A stretch of 64,000 bases of DNA, taken from the NCBI GenBank assembly GCA_963844575.1, contig CAWJOU010000005.1, forward strand, positions 1,054,001-1,118,000, read 5' to 3'. Below the pieces are notes generated by a model, which worked only from the letters and a program-made list of their open reading frames with translations, made no database searches and was not told the origin of the DNA. Made by a program: the position numbers and the translations under genes. Source of the DNA: DASZUK01 sp963844575. GTDB taxonomy: Bacteria > Actinomycetota > Acidimicrobiia > Acidimicrobiales > RAAP-2. Within the stretch, counting starts at the first letter, position 1. Every line of letters begins with the position of its first letter. Of the stretch, positions 16,927-26,010 are shown in pieces.

Positions 16927-19410
16927 ATGAACCGCCGAACCCGGGAGATCAGCAAGACCGTGGCCGCTTTCCGACGAACAGCGATCCGGCGCCCAGCGCG
17001 GCGAAGGTGGGCGGGCCGGAACCGCCGCCGGTGGCCGGTCGGGCTCCTCTCGTTCGCTCTGGTACTCGTCGCGGCAACCGGGACGCTGGTGCTGGGCGTC
17101 GGGACCGGTTCGGCGCCGGCGCAGGCGGCCAACGCCGTGACAACAACGTATGTGACCTTCTCGGTGACGCCGACGCAGGGTCTCGTTACAGGCGAGCCGA
17201 TGACAATCTCCGTCGGCCGGACGGCTGCGGGGACCGCGGCCGGTGTCCAGATCTTCAAGGTGGGCTACGCCTGGTGCGCGCCCGGTACCGTGCTTCCGCC
17301 GCCAGGACCGGCGAGTGTGGGGACATCCCTCGCAGCGCCGGGGTTTCCGACAAACGTGCCGAACAAGGTCGTCTGCACGACAAATAATCACCCCACCCTG
17401 AACGGCGCTCCCCAGCCGGTCAACGAGATCAGCCCGACTGTCAATGCCACAGGCAACTATCCCTCGGTCAGTGCCACGACCTTCGCCCAGGAGACCCAGG
17501 ACAAGACACTGAATCACGGCAAGCTGGCCTGTTATGCCACACATCCGTGCACATTCGCCCTGGCCGTGTACGTCCATTTCAAGACAAAGCCCACAACCAC
17601 AGGACAGGTCATTTACCTGAAGACCGGGGTGACCTTCGGGGCGACAACAACTGACGTCGCCTGCGGCGGAGCAGCGACAGGCCAGTTCACATCGGTGGGA
17701 CCGGACAGCCTCGGCCAGTTGGGGGCCCGGTGGGCGTTGGACGCCTGTCGAGCCAAGGTGGGCGGGGGGAGGGCGCTGACCAGGGTGACGACGTCGAGCG
17801 AGAGCGACCAGCTGGCCCTGTGCGCCTTCGCCGCCGGAAAGGCCGACCTGGCGTACAGCGCCGTCGGCTACGGCACAGCGTCGTCGCCCTTCAACCCCGC
17901 CAATTGCACAGGCAAGGCGGGAGGCCCCCAGCCAGAGCGACTGTACGTCGCCGTGCCGGTCGCGCTGAACGCCGTGGTTCTGGCGCACGACGAGACCCTG
18001 AAGAGGACGGCCGTCGCCAACGGCACAGCGTTCAAGAACTACCCCCAGCTCGACGTGACCGACGGCCAGCTGGCCCAGCTCCTGTCGAGGACAGGCCGGG
18101 CGCAGACCTGGACCGACGGCACCCTGGGGCCGGCGTTGGTCACAGAGAACCCCACACTCGCCGACGACTTCTGGTACGAACCCACAACGGCAACACCGAG
18201 CGTGAACAACAGCATCCCGATTGCCCACCACACGTCGACACACGGCACGGGGATCGTGGTCACATCGGGCACCACCGCCACAGCCTTCATCGCCACCCGG
18301 TTCCTCCACGCGATTGTGCCGAAGACACTCGTGACGATCACACCGAGCGCCGCCGAGCTGGGAACGGTCGCCAACTTCAGCGTGGCCACGCCCAGGTACG
18401 ACGTCGACCCCTCGACTGGGCTCATCAATATCCTCCATCTCCTCACCCCGACGAGTGGGCAGGGCGGTATGCCCTGGGCCCTTCTCTCGGCGACCGACGC
18501 CGACGGCATCTTCTTCGGTATGGCTGACTTCGCCCTCCAGGCTCCAGGGTCGAACCCGCCGGTCTACGTCCCGGCCGACAAGACAACGATGCAAGCGGCA
18601 GTGGCGGACATGACGCCACAAGCGGACGGGACCCTCCTGCCCAATCCGACAGACCACGCCACGAACGCCTACCCGCTCACCTACGTCGAGTACGCCATGG
18701 TCCCGGCCCAGCCGCTCGTCACCTCGAGCTGCACGCTGCAAACGCAGACCGAGCTAAACCTGGTCGACTGGCTGGACTACATCACCGGGGCCGGCCAGAC
18801 CGAGCTGCCGAAGGGGATGGCGCCGCTGACAACGACCCTCCAGGCGCAGGCCCAGGCGGCCATCGCCAAGGTGGGGGCGACGCCGATCACGTGCACCCTA
18901 CCTACAGGTGGGAAGAAGACAGTGACGACCTCCACAGCCACAGGGTCCGGCGCGGCCGCCTCGGCATCGGGAGGTGGGCAGGCCGCCTCCGGTTCCTCGA
19001 CAGGGACCGCGTCGACCGGGTCCGGCGCCAGCGGGACGACCACGGTCGCCTCCAGCGGAACCGGCAGCGCCGGTCAGTCGGGGGCCAGTGGAACGTCAGG
19101 TCGTTCCGGCGGTTCGGGGTCGAACGGTCGAGGCACAACCACAGGTGCCGCCGCGAACGGGAATGCCGCCGCCAAGACAGGGGGCTCGAAGGGTCATGGC
19201 TCGCCTCGCGGTGGTGCCACCGCCACCGATCTGGCGAACTTCAAGGTGGCGGAGGGGCCGAGTTGGTTGGTGCCTGCGGTCGGGGTGCTCCTCTTGTTCC
19301 TCCTGCTGCCTGGCCTGGTCCTCCTGGCCTCGGGTAGGTCCCCGCGCCAGGCGCTGGCCGCCCTCGGTCGCCTCCTGCACCTCAAACAGCCGCCGGGAGG
19401 GTCCCCGTGA
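16927..19410 (+). CDS. Large membrane-anchored surface protein with PstS-like domain
   Basis: 827 residues. A twin-Arg-rich basic N-terminus and long hydrophobic stretch export it. Residues about 70-215 form a Thr-rich beta domain with VTPTQGLVTGEPMTISVGRTA, resembling an Ig-like module. Residues about 225-640 are a periplasmic-binding-protein-like domain (VGPDSLGQLGARWALDACRAKVG, ATAFIATRFLHAIVP). A Gly/Ser/Thr-rich linker (about 658-760) leads to a membrane helix at about 777-800 and a short basic tail. It is therefore tethered to the membrane with the binding domain held out through the wall. The stop overlaps the next start (GTGA), linking it to the sortase-fold protein. The ligand is unknown. 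Confidence 0.72.
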   Translation: MNRRTREISKTVAAFRRTAIRRPARRRWAGRNRRRWPVGLLSFALVLVAATGTLVLGVGTGSAPAQAANAVTTTYVTFSVTPTQGLVTGEPMTISVGRTAAGTAAGVQIFKVGYAWCAPGTVLPPPGPASVGTSLAAPGFPTNVPNKVVCTTNNHPTLNGAPQPVNEISPTVNATGNYPSVSATTFAQETQDKTLNHGKLACYATHPCTFALAVYVHFKTKPTTTGQVIYLKTGVTFGATTTDVACGGAATGQFTSVGPDSLGQLGARWALDACRAKVGGGRALTRVTTSSESDQLALCAFAAGKADLAYSAVGYGTASSPFNPANCTGKAGGPQPERLYVAVPVALNAVVLAHDETLKRTAVANGTAFKNYPQLDVTDGQLAQLLSRTGRAQTWTDGTLGPALVTENPTLADDFWYEPTTATPSVNNSIPIAHHTSTHGTGIVVTSGTTATAFIATRFLHAIVPKTLVTITPSAAELGTVANFSVATPRYDVDPSTGLINILHLLTPTSGQGGMPWALLSATDADGIFFGMADFALQAPGSNPPVYVPADKTTMQAAVADMTPQADGTLLPNPTDHATNAYPLTYVEYAMVPAQPLVTSSCTLQTQTELNLVDWLDYITGAGQTELPKGMAPLTTTLQAQAQAAIAKVGATPITCTLPTGGKKTVTTSTATGSGAAASASGGGQAASGSSTGTASTGSGASGTTTVASSGTGSAGQSGASGTSGRSGGSGSNGRGTTTGAAANGNAAAKTGGSKGHGSPRGGATATDLANFKVAEGPSWLVPAVGVLLLFLLLPGLVLLASGRSPRQALAALGRLLHLKQPPGGSP

Positions 19411-20525
19411 CGCTGATCGACGCGCCGCCGGCGCCCACTCGAGCCGGCAGTACCGCCGGTGAGGACGACCTTTCAGAGCCGTTCGAGCTTGACGAGGGGC
19501 CGAACTCCGCGACCGGCCGCCTCGACCGCCGCCGGCTGGTGGTGCTCGTCGTGCTGGGCCTCGTGGTCCTATTGGTCGCCGTGACGATCGTGCTCTACGC
19601 GGTGGGCCCGCTGGTCCACAACCGCGACCAGCGGAGGCTGATGGACAGCGAGCGTCAGGCCATCACGCTCGCCGCCCACGACAACCAGGGCCTCTACCAC
19701 GCCACCCTCCCCGCTCAGCCGCCGGTGCCGGGCACTGCCGTCGGCATACTGGCCATTCCAGCGATCGGCCTCCAAGAGGCGGTCGTCGAGGGGGTAGGCC
19801 CGGCGCAGACGGTCGCCGGCCCGGGCCACGTGCCCGGTACGGCTGGCCTGGGCCAGCCGGGGAACTCGGCGGTGGTGGGGCGACGCTCGGCCTACGGCGG
19901 GACCTTCGGCGATCTCGGCGAGCTTCGTCGCGGGGATCACGTCGTCACGGCGACCACCGAGGGCCAGTCGGTCTACGTCGTCCGATCGGTGCGCGACGAG
20001 GCACTCGTCACACAACCGGCTTCGGCCGTCGTGTCGTCGGTGACGCCTACCACCCTGGGTCGTCGCCACCTCACCACGACGACGCTGACCGGTGCCCACG
20101 GGGCCCACCACACCACGGCGTCGACCCCGTCGGCGTCGACCGCCAAGGGGCCGACGACCGTCAGCTTCCAGACCCTCTACGGGCCATCCGTCCACAACCA
20201 GATCACCCTCGTCACCTCGGCGAGCAGCGTGCCCTGGAACACCGGCCAGGCGGTGGTCGTCGTGGCCGAGATGCAGGGCAAGCCGTATACCCCCACCATC
20301 CAAGAGTCGAGGAGCACGAGCCAGCAGGGGAACTCGGGCGCCCCGAGCGCCCTGGCCTGGCTGCTGCTGGCGCTCATCGCTCTCACGGCCGTCCTGATCG
20401 GTGCTGTCGCGCTGTACCGGCACTACACCGTCCGGGCCGCCTACCTGCTCACTACCGCCCCGTTGCTGGCCCTCACGGTGCTGGCGGCCGAGGCGGCGAG
20501 CCACCTGCTGCCGGCGTGGTTGTGA
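19407..20525 (+). CDS. Sortase-fold membrane protein lacking catalytic residues (pseudosortase)
   Basis: 372 residues with a membrane helix at about 43-66, a sortase domain at about 110-290 and two membrane helices at the C-terminus. GILAIPAIGLQEAVVEGVG, GPGHVPGTAGLGQPGNSAVVG and FGDLGELRRGDHVV match class D/E sortases closely. The catalytic His of the GHR motif is Arg159 (VVGRRSAYGG). The catalytic Cys of TLTTC is Ser271 (ITLVTSASS). The catalytic Arg about ten residues later is absent (NTGQAVVVV). An extra Thr/His/Ser-rich loop at about 212-250 separates the strands. It cannot act as a transpeptidase by the known mechanism; a scaffold or binding role is inferred. Translationally coupled to the preceding surface protein. 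Confidence 0.8.
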   Translation: MTLIDAPPAPTRAGSTAGEDDLSEPFELDEGPNSATGRLDRRRLVVLVVLGLVVLLVAVTIVLYAVGPLVHNRDQRRLMDSERQAITLAAHDNQGLYHATLPAQPPVPGTAVGILAIPAIGLQEAVVEGVGPAQTVAGPGHVPGTAGLGQPGNSAVVGRRSAYGGTFGDLGELRRGDHVVTATTEGQSVYVVRSVRDEALVTQPASAVVSSVTPTTLGRRHLTTTTLTGAHGAHHTTASTPSASTAKGPTTVSFQTLYGPSVHNQITLVTSASSVPWNTGQAVVVVAEMQGKPYTPTIQESRSTSQQGNSGAPSALAWLLLALIALTAVLIGAVALYRHYTVRAAYLLTTAPLLALTVLAAEAASHLLPAWL

Positions 20526-20668
20526 CCCATGTCGACGAGCAGACCGCAATCCCCCCCCAACCTAAGGAGAAGAGGTTGATCAATAAGTCCAGTAGGAGAT
20601 GGCGGACATCTGCCCGCCAAGGGATTCAGACATCGGGCTCCGACCGAGCTCGGACCAAGGAGAAGCTC

Positions 20669-22906
20669 ATGATGGAAAAGCGCGTAGCCGGCGAGGCTAC
20701 GTCGATGAACCGGCGCTGGCGGCGGCGCCTGGCTGGAGCGACGGCAGTGGTTGCCGCAGCGTCGGCTGGTCTCATCGCCGTTCCCGCGGTGGCCGGGGCC
20801 TCGACGGCCCTGAATCAGGTCACCCAGGGCACGACCGGGACCCTCCCGACGGCCGGCAGCCCGGTCAAGGCGGCCACAGCCGACGTCACCGTCACCGCCT
20901 CGGCGGTCGACCCAGCGAACGGCGACGTGGCGGAGATCGCCGGAAACCAGGTGTTCCTACTGGTGAACAAGGCCAACGAGTCGGCCACCGACTTCGGCCT
21001 CGGCACGGGCACGCTCACCCAGGGTGACGTGTACCTGCTGGCCGGTCAGGGCGCCCCGGGGTGGACACCCACCACGAGCAACGGCTCCAAGGCCACGACA
21101 ACCATCATCGGGAAGCCGCAGCAGGTCACCTTCGACTCGTCCGGCAACCTCTTGATCGCCAGCAACGACACAGGTGAGGCGAACATCATCGCCGTGCCGG
21201 CGGCGAACGGGAACTACTACGGCTTCACGGGCCTGCAGGCCGGCTTCTCGTACTTCATCGCCGGGTTCACACCGTCGACAGCCCACCTTCCGGCCGCACC
21301 GGCCATCAAGCTGCCCAGCGCGCTGACAGTCCTCTCGCTCAGCGCGTCCAGCGGCCTGGTGAAGGGCGGGGTCCAAGACGTGGCGCTCAGCACGGCGGCG
21401 GGCATCTACTTGCTGAACTTCTCGACCGCGCAGACCCTCTACGGGGTCAGCGAGGCGGCCGGGAGCTTCACCCAGGTGGGTGGCGGCGGGACGGCGACGG
21501 CGGTCGCTGGCGCCCAGACCCTGAATGCCTTGGGGTCGGCGACGACAGCCTTCGCCATCCAGAGCCCCCGCATCTACGCCGATGCCTCCGGGAACCTCTG
21601 GGTCGGTAACGACGGTCAGACCCAGGGTTCGTGGGTGCTGCCGGCGGCGACCGGTTCGGTGACCCTCGATGGCACCGGCACCTCGGTTACCGCGGGCAAG
21701 GCCTACAAGTTCGCCGGCGACGGCACCTCGGCCAAGACGACCGCCCCGAGCAGTGGGGCCAAGGCCGTGACAACCTCGATCAGCACGATCGTGGGAGTCA
21801 CCGAGGACGGTGCCGGGAACATTGTCTTCCTGATGGGCGGCAGCGTCCAGACAGTGACAAAGATCAACGGTGCCTACGTCATCGCCAGCACGACGGGCAA
21901 GTACTACACACAGACAATGACGGCCGGCGACTTCTACGTCATTGCTGGTAGTGCGACCCACGCGCTCGGCAAGTTCAAGACCCCGGCGTCGATCACAAGT
22001 GACAGCAGCGGCAACTTGTGGATCACCGACAGCAACGCCCACGTCCTCTACGAGCTGACTGGAGGACCGACCGGCGTTGCTCACGCTCCCACGAGCACGA
22101 GCACCTCGCTGGTCGCCAGCCCGACCAGCCCGCAGAAGCAGGGTACCTCGGTGAAGTTCACCGCCACCGTGTCTCCGAAGGCGGCCGGCACAGTGAAGTT
22201 CACCGCCGGTGCGACCACACTCGGCACGGTGCCGGTGACAACGACGACCGGAACGGCCTTCGTGACCGAGACCACGCTTACCGTCGGGACATACACGGTG
22301 ACGGCCACGTTCACCCCGACCACCCCGGCGACATTCGCCGGTTCGTCGGGCACGCTGCCGTACAAGATCACTACGGCGACAGCTCCGGGGACAACGACAT
22401 ACAACACAAACCCGACAACCACCACAACCCCCACCACAAAGGGCACAGACACAATCGTCCAGCAGATCCCGAAGACAGGGACGTTCAAGCTGACCGTCAC
22501 CAAGGCGACGGTCCACTTGACCCGACCGAAGGTCAGCGGGGCGACTGAGTCCAGCCACGGCACACTGCCGGGGGCGCAGGTGACAACAACCCGGAACACC
22601 GTTCCCGGCTGGACCGTCTCCGGCCAGGTCAGCGCCTTCAGCTCCGGGGCCCATAGCTTCCCGGGCAGTGACCTCGGCTGGACGCCGGCGGTCGCGTCGC
22701 AGACCACACCGTCGACCGGCGTGCACGCCGGTGCGGTCGTGGCTCCGGGGACCGTCTCGGGTCTGAGCGCGGCGTCGACGTGGGCCAAGGCCACAGTGGG
22801 CAAGGGCATCGGGACCACCGTGTTGGGCGCCAAGCTCACACTGGTCATCCCGTCGACCACCCCGCCGGGCACCTACGCCGCCACCTTCACGGTGAGCGCC
22901 ATCTAG
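20669..22906 (+). CDS. Secreted WxL-like surface protein with beta-propeller and Ig-like domain
   Basis: 745 residues. ATG 20669 follows AAGGAG with 7-nt spacing. After a signal peptide (cleavage near AVAGAS) a region of about 430 residues carries NHL-like propeller motifs (DASGNLWVGNDG, DSSGNLWITDSNAHVLYELTG). An Ig-like domain (about 475-570) and a Thr-rich linker follow. The last 140 residues resemble a WxL domain: WTVSGQVSAF, LGWTP, the strand LGAKLTLVIPSTTPPGTY and a final ATFTVSAI. WxL domains bind peptidoglycan non-covalently and partner with DUF916 proteins, one of which is encoded next. The propeller region is closely similar to the N-terminus of the giant adhesin at 26011. Confidence 0.75.
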   Translation: MMEKRVAGEATSMNRRWRRRLAGATAVVAAASAGLIAVPAVAGASTALNQVTQGTTGTLPTAGSPVKAATADVTVTASAVDPANGDVAEIAGNQVFLLVNKANESATDFGLGTGTLTQGDVYLLAGQGAPGWTPTTSNGSKATTTIIGKPQQVTFDSSGNLLIASNDTGEANIIAVPAANGNYYGFTGLQAGFSYFIAGFTPSTAHLPAAPAIKLPSALTVLSLSASSGLVKGGVQDVALSTAAGIYLLNFSTAQTLYGVSEAAGSFTQVGGGGTATAVAGAQTLNALGSATTAFAIQSPRIYADASGNLWVGNDGQTQGSWVLPAATGSVTLDGTGTSVTAGKAYKFAGDGTSAKTTAPSSGAKAVTTSISTIVGVTEDGAGNIVFLMGGSVQTVTKINGAYVIASTTGKYYTQTMTAGDFYVIAGSATHALGKFKTPASITSDSSGNLWITDSNAHVLYELTGGPTGVAHAPTSTSTSLVASPTSPQKQGTSVKFTATVSPKAAGTVKFTAGATTLGTVPVTTTTGTAFVTETTLTVGTYTVTATFTPTTPATFAGSSGTLPYKITTATAPGTTTYNTNPTTTTTPTTKGTDTIVQQIPKTGTFKLTVTKATVHLTRPKVSGATESSHGTLPGAQVTTTRNTVPGWTVSGQVSAFSSGAHSFPGSDLGWTPAVASQTTPSTGVHAGAVVAPGTVSGLSAASTWAKATVGKGIGTTVLGAKLTLVIPSTTPPGTYAATFTVSAI

Positions 22907-22943
22907 TAAATAGCGCGAGGTACAACCTCGTCGGTGATGCTAC

Positions 22944-22983
22944 GGTGCGGGGGTCCGCAAGGCCCTTGTGAGGCCCCCGCACC
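22944..22983 (+). terminator. Hairpin terminator after the WxL-like gene
   Basis: GGTGCGGGGG (22944-22953) pairs with CCCCCGCACC (22974-22983), a 10-bp GC stem with a 20-nt loop 37 nt after the stop codon. No T tract. The remaining gap to 23143 is AT-richer and probably carries the promoter of the DUF916 gene, but I see no clear hexamers. Confidence 0.6.
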
Positions 22984-23143
22984 TGGCACACCGTTCTGGA
23001 AACCTTACGCGAACATTTGGTGAATAAACGGTGACATATAGCGAGATGACTGAACAAAGAATTCGGTGATCTGACCTCGTCTCGGCTAGAGGCCAGAGAC
23101 GGAGCACGACGCACGCATCGCGGTAAGAAGATGGGCCCTATTT

Positions 23144-24421
23144 GTGAGACTTGATCGGCAAATCACCTCTTGGCGCCTCCCCTCGGGGTGGCGCTTCGCC
23201 GCGTCCGGTGCCTTCGGCTCCTTGGCGGCCATCGCGTTGGTGGCCGCCATGGGTTCCGTCGGCCTCTCGGCTATCCCGGCTTCGGCGGCCTCTCTGCCCA
23301 AGGCCCAGGCCGCGGTCAAGGCCCCAACGCACGGCAAGTCGACCACGACGACGGCGCCCCCGTCGTCGACCACGACTACGACCACACCGAGCGACATCAC
23401 CTGGAGCATCCAGCCGTCGACGGCTCACGGGCCCACAGGCAAGCCATCGTTCATCTTCTCCAACGTCACCCCCGGCAGCCGGTTCAAGAGCTATGTGGGG
23501 GTGACCAATTACTCGGCCTTCCCGGTTACCTTCAGCGTCTACGCCGCCGACGGGGTCAACACCCCCAACGGCGGCTTCGACGTGTTGAACCAAGGCAAGA
23601 AGTCAGTCGGGATCGGCGCCTGGACCAAACTGGCCAAGACGGAGATCACCATCCCGGCCGGCACCGAGGACAGCATCCCCTTCGTCATGTCGGTCCCGAC
23701 CAATGCCACCCCCGGCGACCACTTCGGGGGCATCGTGGCCCAGGTCTCCACCTCCTCGCAGGGCAAGAGCGGTGAGAAGTTCCTACTGAACCGCCGGGTG
23801 GGCACCCGGATCTACCTGCGAGTGGCTGGCCACCTCGACCCAGCGCTGTCAGTCGAGCACGTGGGCCTCGACTATCACGGCACGATCAATCCGGTGGGCT
23901 CGGGCACAGCCACGGTCAGCTACACAGTGTCCAACACCGGCAACGTGGCCCTGGCCACCCCTCAGGTGATCTCGGTCACCAGTCTCTTCGGCACCTTGGC
24001 CACGGTCAGCGGCCACTCGATCTTCGCCCTACTGCCCGGCCAGACCGACCACTTCACCGTGGTGGTGAAGAAGATCCCCCCGGCCGGGCCCATCACCGCC
24101 CACGTCACCTTGGTCCCTCAAGAGCCCAAGGGCACCACCACACCGCCCATCATCAAGCTCGAACCCCCCGCCGTGGTGAAGGCCGCCTCGGGGTCCACCT
24201 GGGCCTGGCCTTGGCCCCAACTGATCCTCTTCGTCCTCCTGGTCGTCGTGATCTGGCTGTGGGCGACCCGCGGCAAGCGACGCAAGAAGAAGCAGGCGGC
24301 CGCCCTCTTGGCCGCCAAGGAGGAGGGTCGCCGCCAAGCCGAAGAGGAGTTGAAAGAGAAGGACAAGGACAAGGCGGGGATCGAGGCTTTCGCTACGGTG
24401 ATCGAGGCCCCCGAAAAGTGA
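23144..24421 (+). CDS. DUF916 (WxL-interacting type) membrane protein
   Basis: 425 residues. Signal peptide, Thr-rich spacer, then a DUF916-like domain: ITWSIQPSTAHGPTG, YVGVTNYSAFPVTFSVYAADG, and PTNATPGDHFGGIVAQV. A second Ig-like domain (about 235-335, VGSGTATVSYTVSNTGNVAL) precedes a membrane helix at about 353-373 and a highly charged Lys/Glu tail in the cytoplasm. In Firmicutes such proteins hold WxL proteins at the surface. Adjacency to the WxL-like gene supports the same role here. GTG 23144 is the only reasonable start; no strong ribosome binding site precedes it. Its stop overlaps the next gene's GTG. Confidence 0.82.
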   Translation: MRLDRQITSWRLPSGWRFAASGAFGSLAAIALVAAMGSVGLSAIPASAASLPKAQAAVKAPTHGKSTTTTAPPSSTTTTTTPSDITWSIQPSTAHGPTGKPSFIFSNVTPGSRFKSYVGVTNYSAFPVTFSVYAADGVNTPNGGFDVLNQGKKSVGIGAWTKLAKTEITIPAGTEDSIPFVMSVPTNATPGDHFGGIVAQVSTSSQGKSGEKFLLNRRVGTRIYLRVAGHLDPALSVEHVGLDYHGTINPVGSGTATVSYTVSNTGNVALATPQVISVTSLFGTLATVSGHSIFALLPGQTDHFTVVVKKIPPAGPITAHVTLVPQEPKGTTTPPIIKLEPPAVVKAASGSTWAWPWPQLILFVLLVVVIWLWATRGKRRKKKQAAALLAAKEEGRRQAEEELKEKDKDKAGIEAFATVIEAPEK

Positions 24422-25875
24422 GCCGGTCCACCAAACGGCACCGCCCGGTGGCCCGCAGTGTGAAGGACGGGACCGAGCGCCGTCGCGGCCGAGTGAGCGT
24501 CCAGCACCCACAGATTCGCGTCGCCCAGGTCGGCTTGGCATTGAGCGTGGTGGCGGCCATGACCGGAGGCGTCGTCGAAAGCGTCGCCCAGGCCGCCGGC
24601 TCTACAACCGCCAGCTCCACAACCACCGGGAGCGAACAGATCGTAGTGACAGTGCCGCCGCCCACCACGACCACGACCCAACCACCCCACTGCCGGCCTC
24701 GGCAGGGGTTCTGGTTGAGCGCAAGCAACGGGGCGGTGGTGAGCGAGGGCGGGGCCGTCAACTATGGGTCCTCCCTCGGCCGCCAGGTGGCGGGGCGCAA
24801 CGTGGGCATCGTGGCCACCGCCGACCGCAAGGGCTACTGGGAGGTAGCGGCCAACGGGGTGGTATCCCCCTTCGGTGACGCCCGGTCCTACGGCCAGCCC
24901 ACACCGAGGCACCTGACCGCCCCGATCGTCGGTATGGCGGCGACCCAAGACGACGACGGCTACTGGCTGGTGGGGGCCGACGGCACGGTCTACCCCTTCG
25001 GGGGTGCCCGCCCTTACAGCCAGCTGGCCGGACGGCGCTTGGCCGCGCCCATCGTGGCTTTGATCCCCACGGTCGACAGCCGGGGTTACTGGCTCGTCGG
25101 GGCCACAGGCACCGTCTACCCGTTCGGCGACGCCGTCAGCTACGGCTCGACCGGTGGCCACGCCCCGGGTCAGCCGGTGGTGGCGGCCGCGGCCACCGGC
25201 GACGTCAAGGGCTACTGGCTGGTCACCACGGATAGCACCGTCTACCCGTTCGGCGACGCCGTCAGCCACGGGCCGCTCGCCGGCCAGCACGCCGACAAGC
25301 CGATCGTGGCCATGGTCGCTACCGACGACGCCGAGGGCTACTGGCTGGTCGCCGCTACAGGTACCGTCTACCCCTTCGGCGACGCCACGGTCACAAGCCC
25401 GCGCCAGCACGTCGACCCCGGTGCGGCGATCGTCGGCATCGCCGCTGGCCCCGTCACCACCCAGGGCGGCAACTGCTGCCACACCGGGCACGGCCACACG
25501 GGACACGGCCACGGTCAGCCAGGGTACGGCCATGGCCGGCCAGGGCACGGCCAGCCGGGCCATCAGTCCGGTGGACAGGGCTCTGGGCACGTCGGCCAGG
25601 GTTCGTCGGGCGGTTCGCACGGATCGAGCGGTTCCCACGGGGGCGGCGGTTGGCCCCTGAATGGCTCGGGTCACGGACAGAACCCGGGAAGCCCCTACGG
25701 CAACCAGGACAACGATCCCGGGCAGGGACAGGGCTCTGGGCACGTCGGCCAGGGTTCGTCGGGCGGTTCGCACGGATCGAGCGGCGAGGGCACGGGCCAC
25801 TCGTCGCCACCGACCGACCACGACCAGGGGTCCCACGGTGACCAGGACGCGAGCGGTCAGGGCCACAAGCCGTGA
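24418..25875 (+). CDS. Exported propeller-repeat protein with His/Gly-rich C-terminal tail
   Basis: 485 residues; the GTG overlaps the DUF916 stop (GTGA). A signal-anchor-like segment (about 35-60) and a Pro/Thr linker come first. Then six copies of a propeller unit (GYWLVGATGTVYPFGDA, each followed by a SYG-like turn) span about residues 95-340. The last 140 residues are almost only Gly, His, Ser, Gln and Pro, with repeats such as GHGHTGHGHG and a duplicated 59-bp block. A tail so rich in His could bind metal ions or phosphate complexes; nothing in the sequence proves it. The propeller is shared with the CHAP protein and the adhesin. Confidence 0.72.
   Translation: MSRSTKRHRPVARSVKDGTERRRGRVSVQHPQIRVAQVGLALSVVAAMTGGVVESVAQAAGSTTASSTTTGSEQIVVTVPPPTTTTTQPPHCRPRQGFWLSASNGAVVSEGGAVNYGSSLGRQVAGRNVGIVATADRKGYWEVAANGVVSPFGDARSYGQPTPRHLTAPIVGMAATQDDDGYWLVGADGTVYPFGGARPYSQLAGRRLAAPIVALIPTVDSRGYWLVGATGTVYPFGDAVSYGSTGGHAPGQPVVAAAATGDVKGYWLVTTDSTVYPFGDAVSHGPLAGQHADKPIVAMVATDDAEGYWLVAATGTVYPFGDATVTSPRQHVDPGAAIVGIAAGPVTTQGGNCCHTGHGHTGHGHGQPGYGHGRPGHGQPGHQSGGQGSGHVGQGSSGGSHGSSGSHGGGGWPLNGSGHGQNPGSPYGNQDNDPGQGQGSGHVGQGSSGGSHGSSGEGTGHSSPPTDHDQGSHGDQDASGQGHKP
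25573..25784 (+). repeat. 59-bp direct repeat in the His/Gly-rich tail
   Basis: Positions 25573-25631 and 25726-25784 are identical over 59 bp, in frame (offset 153 nt). This indicates a recent internal duplication in the low-complexity tail. Confidence 0.85.
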
Positions 25876-26010
25876 GGTCGCCGTGAGGATCCATCTCCCG
25901 GGGCGACTACCCCGGCCCGATCAAGCAGTTGACGACCTATGACCGGCGAGGAATGACGACCAGCGATGAGGAAGCACGAAGCGATGAGCAAGCACAATCA
26001 GGAGGACAGC

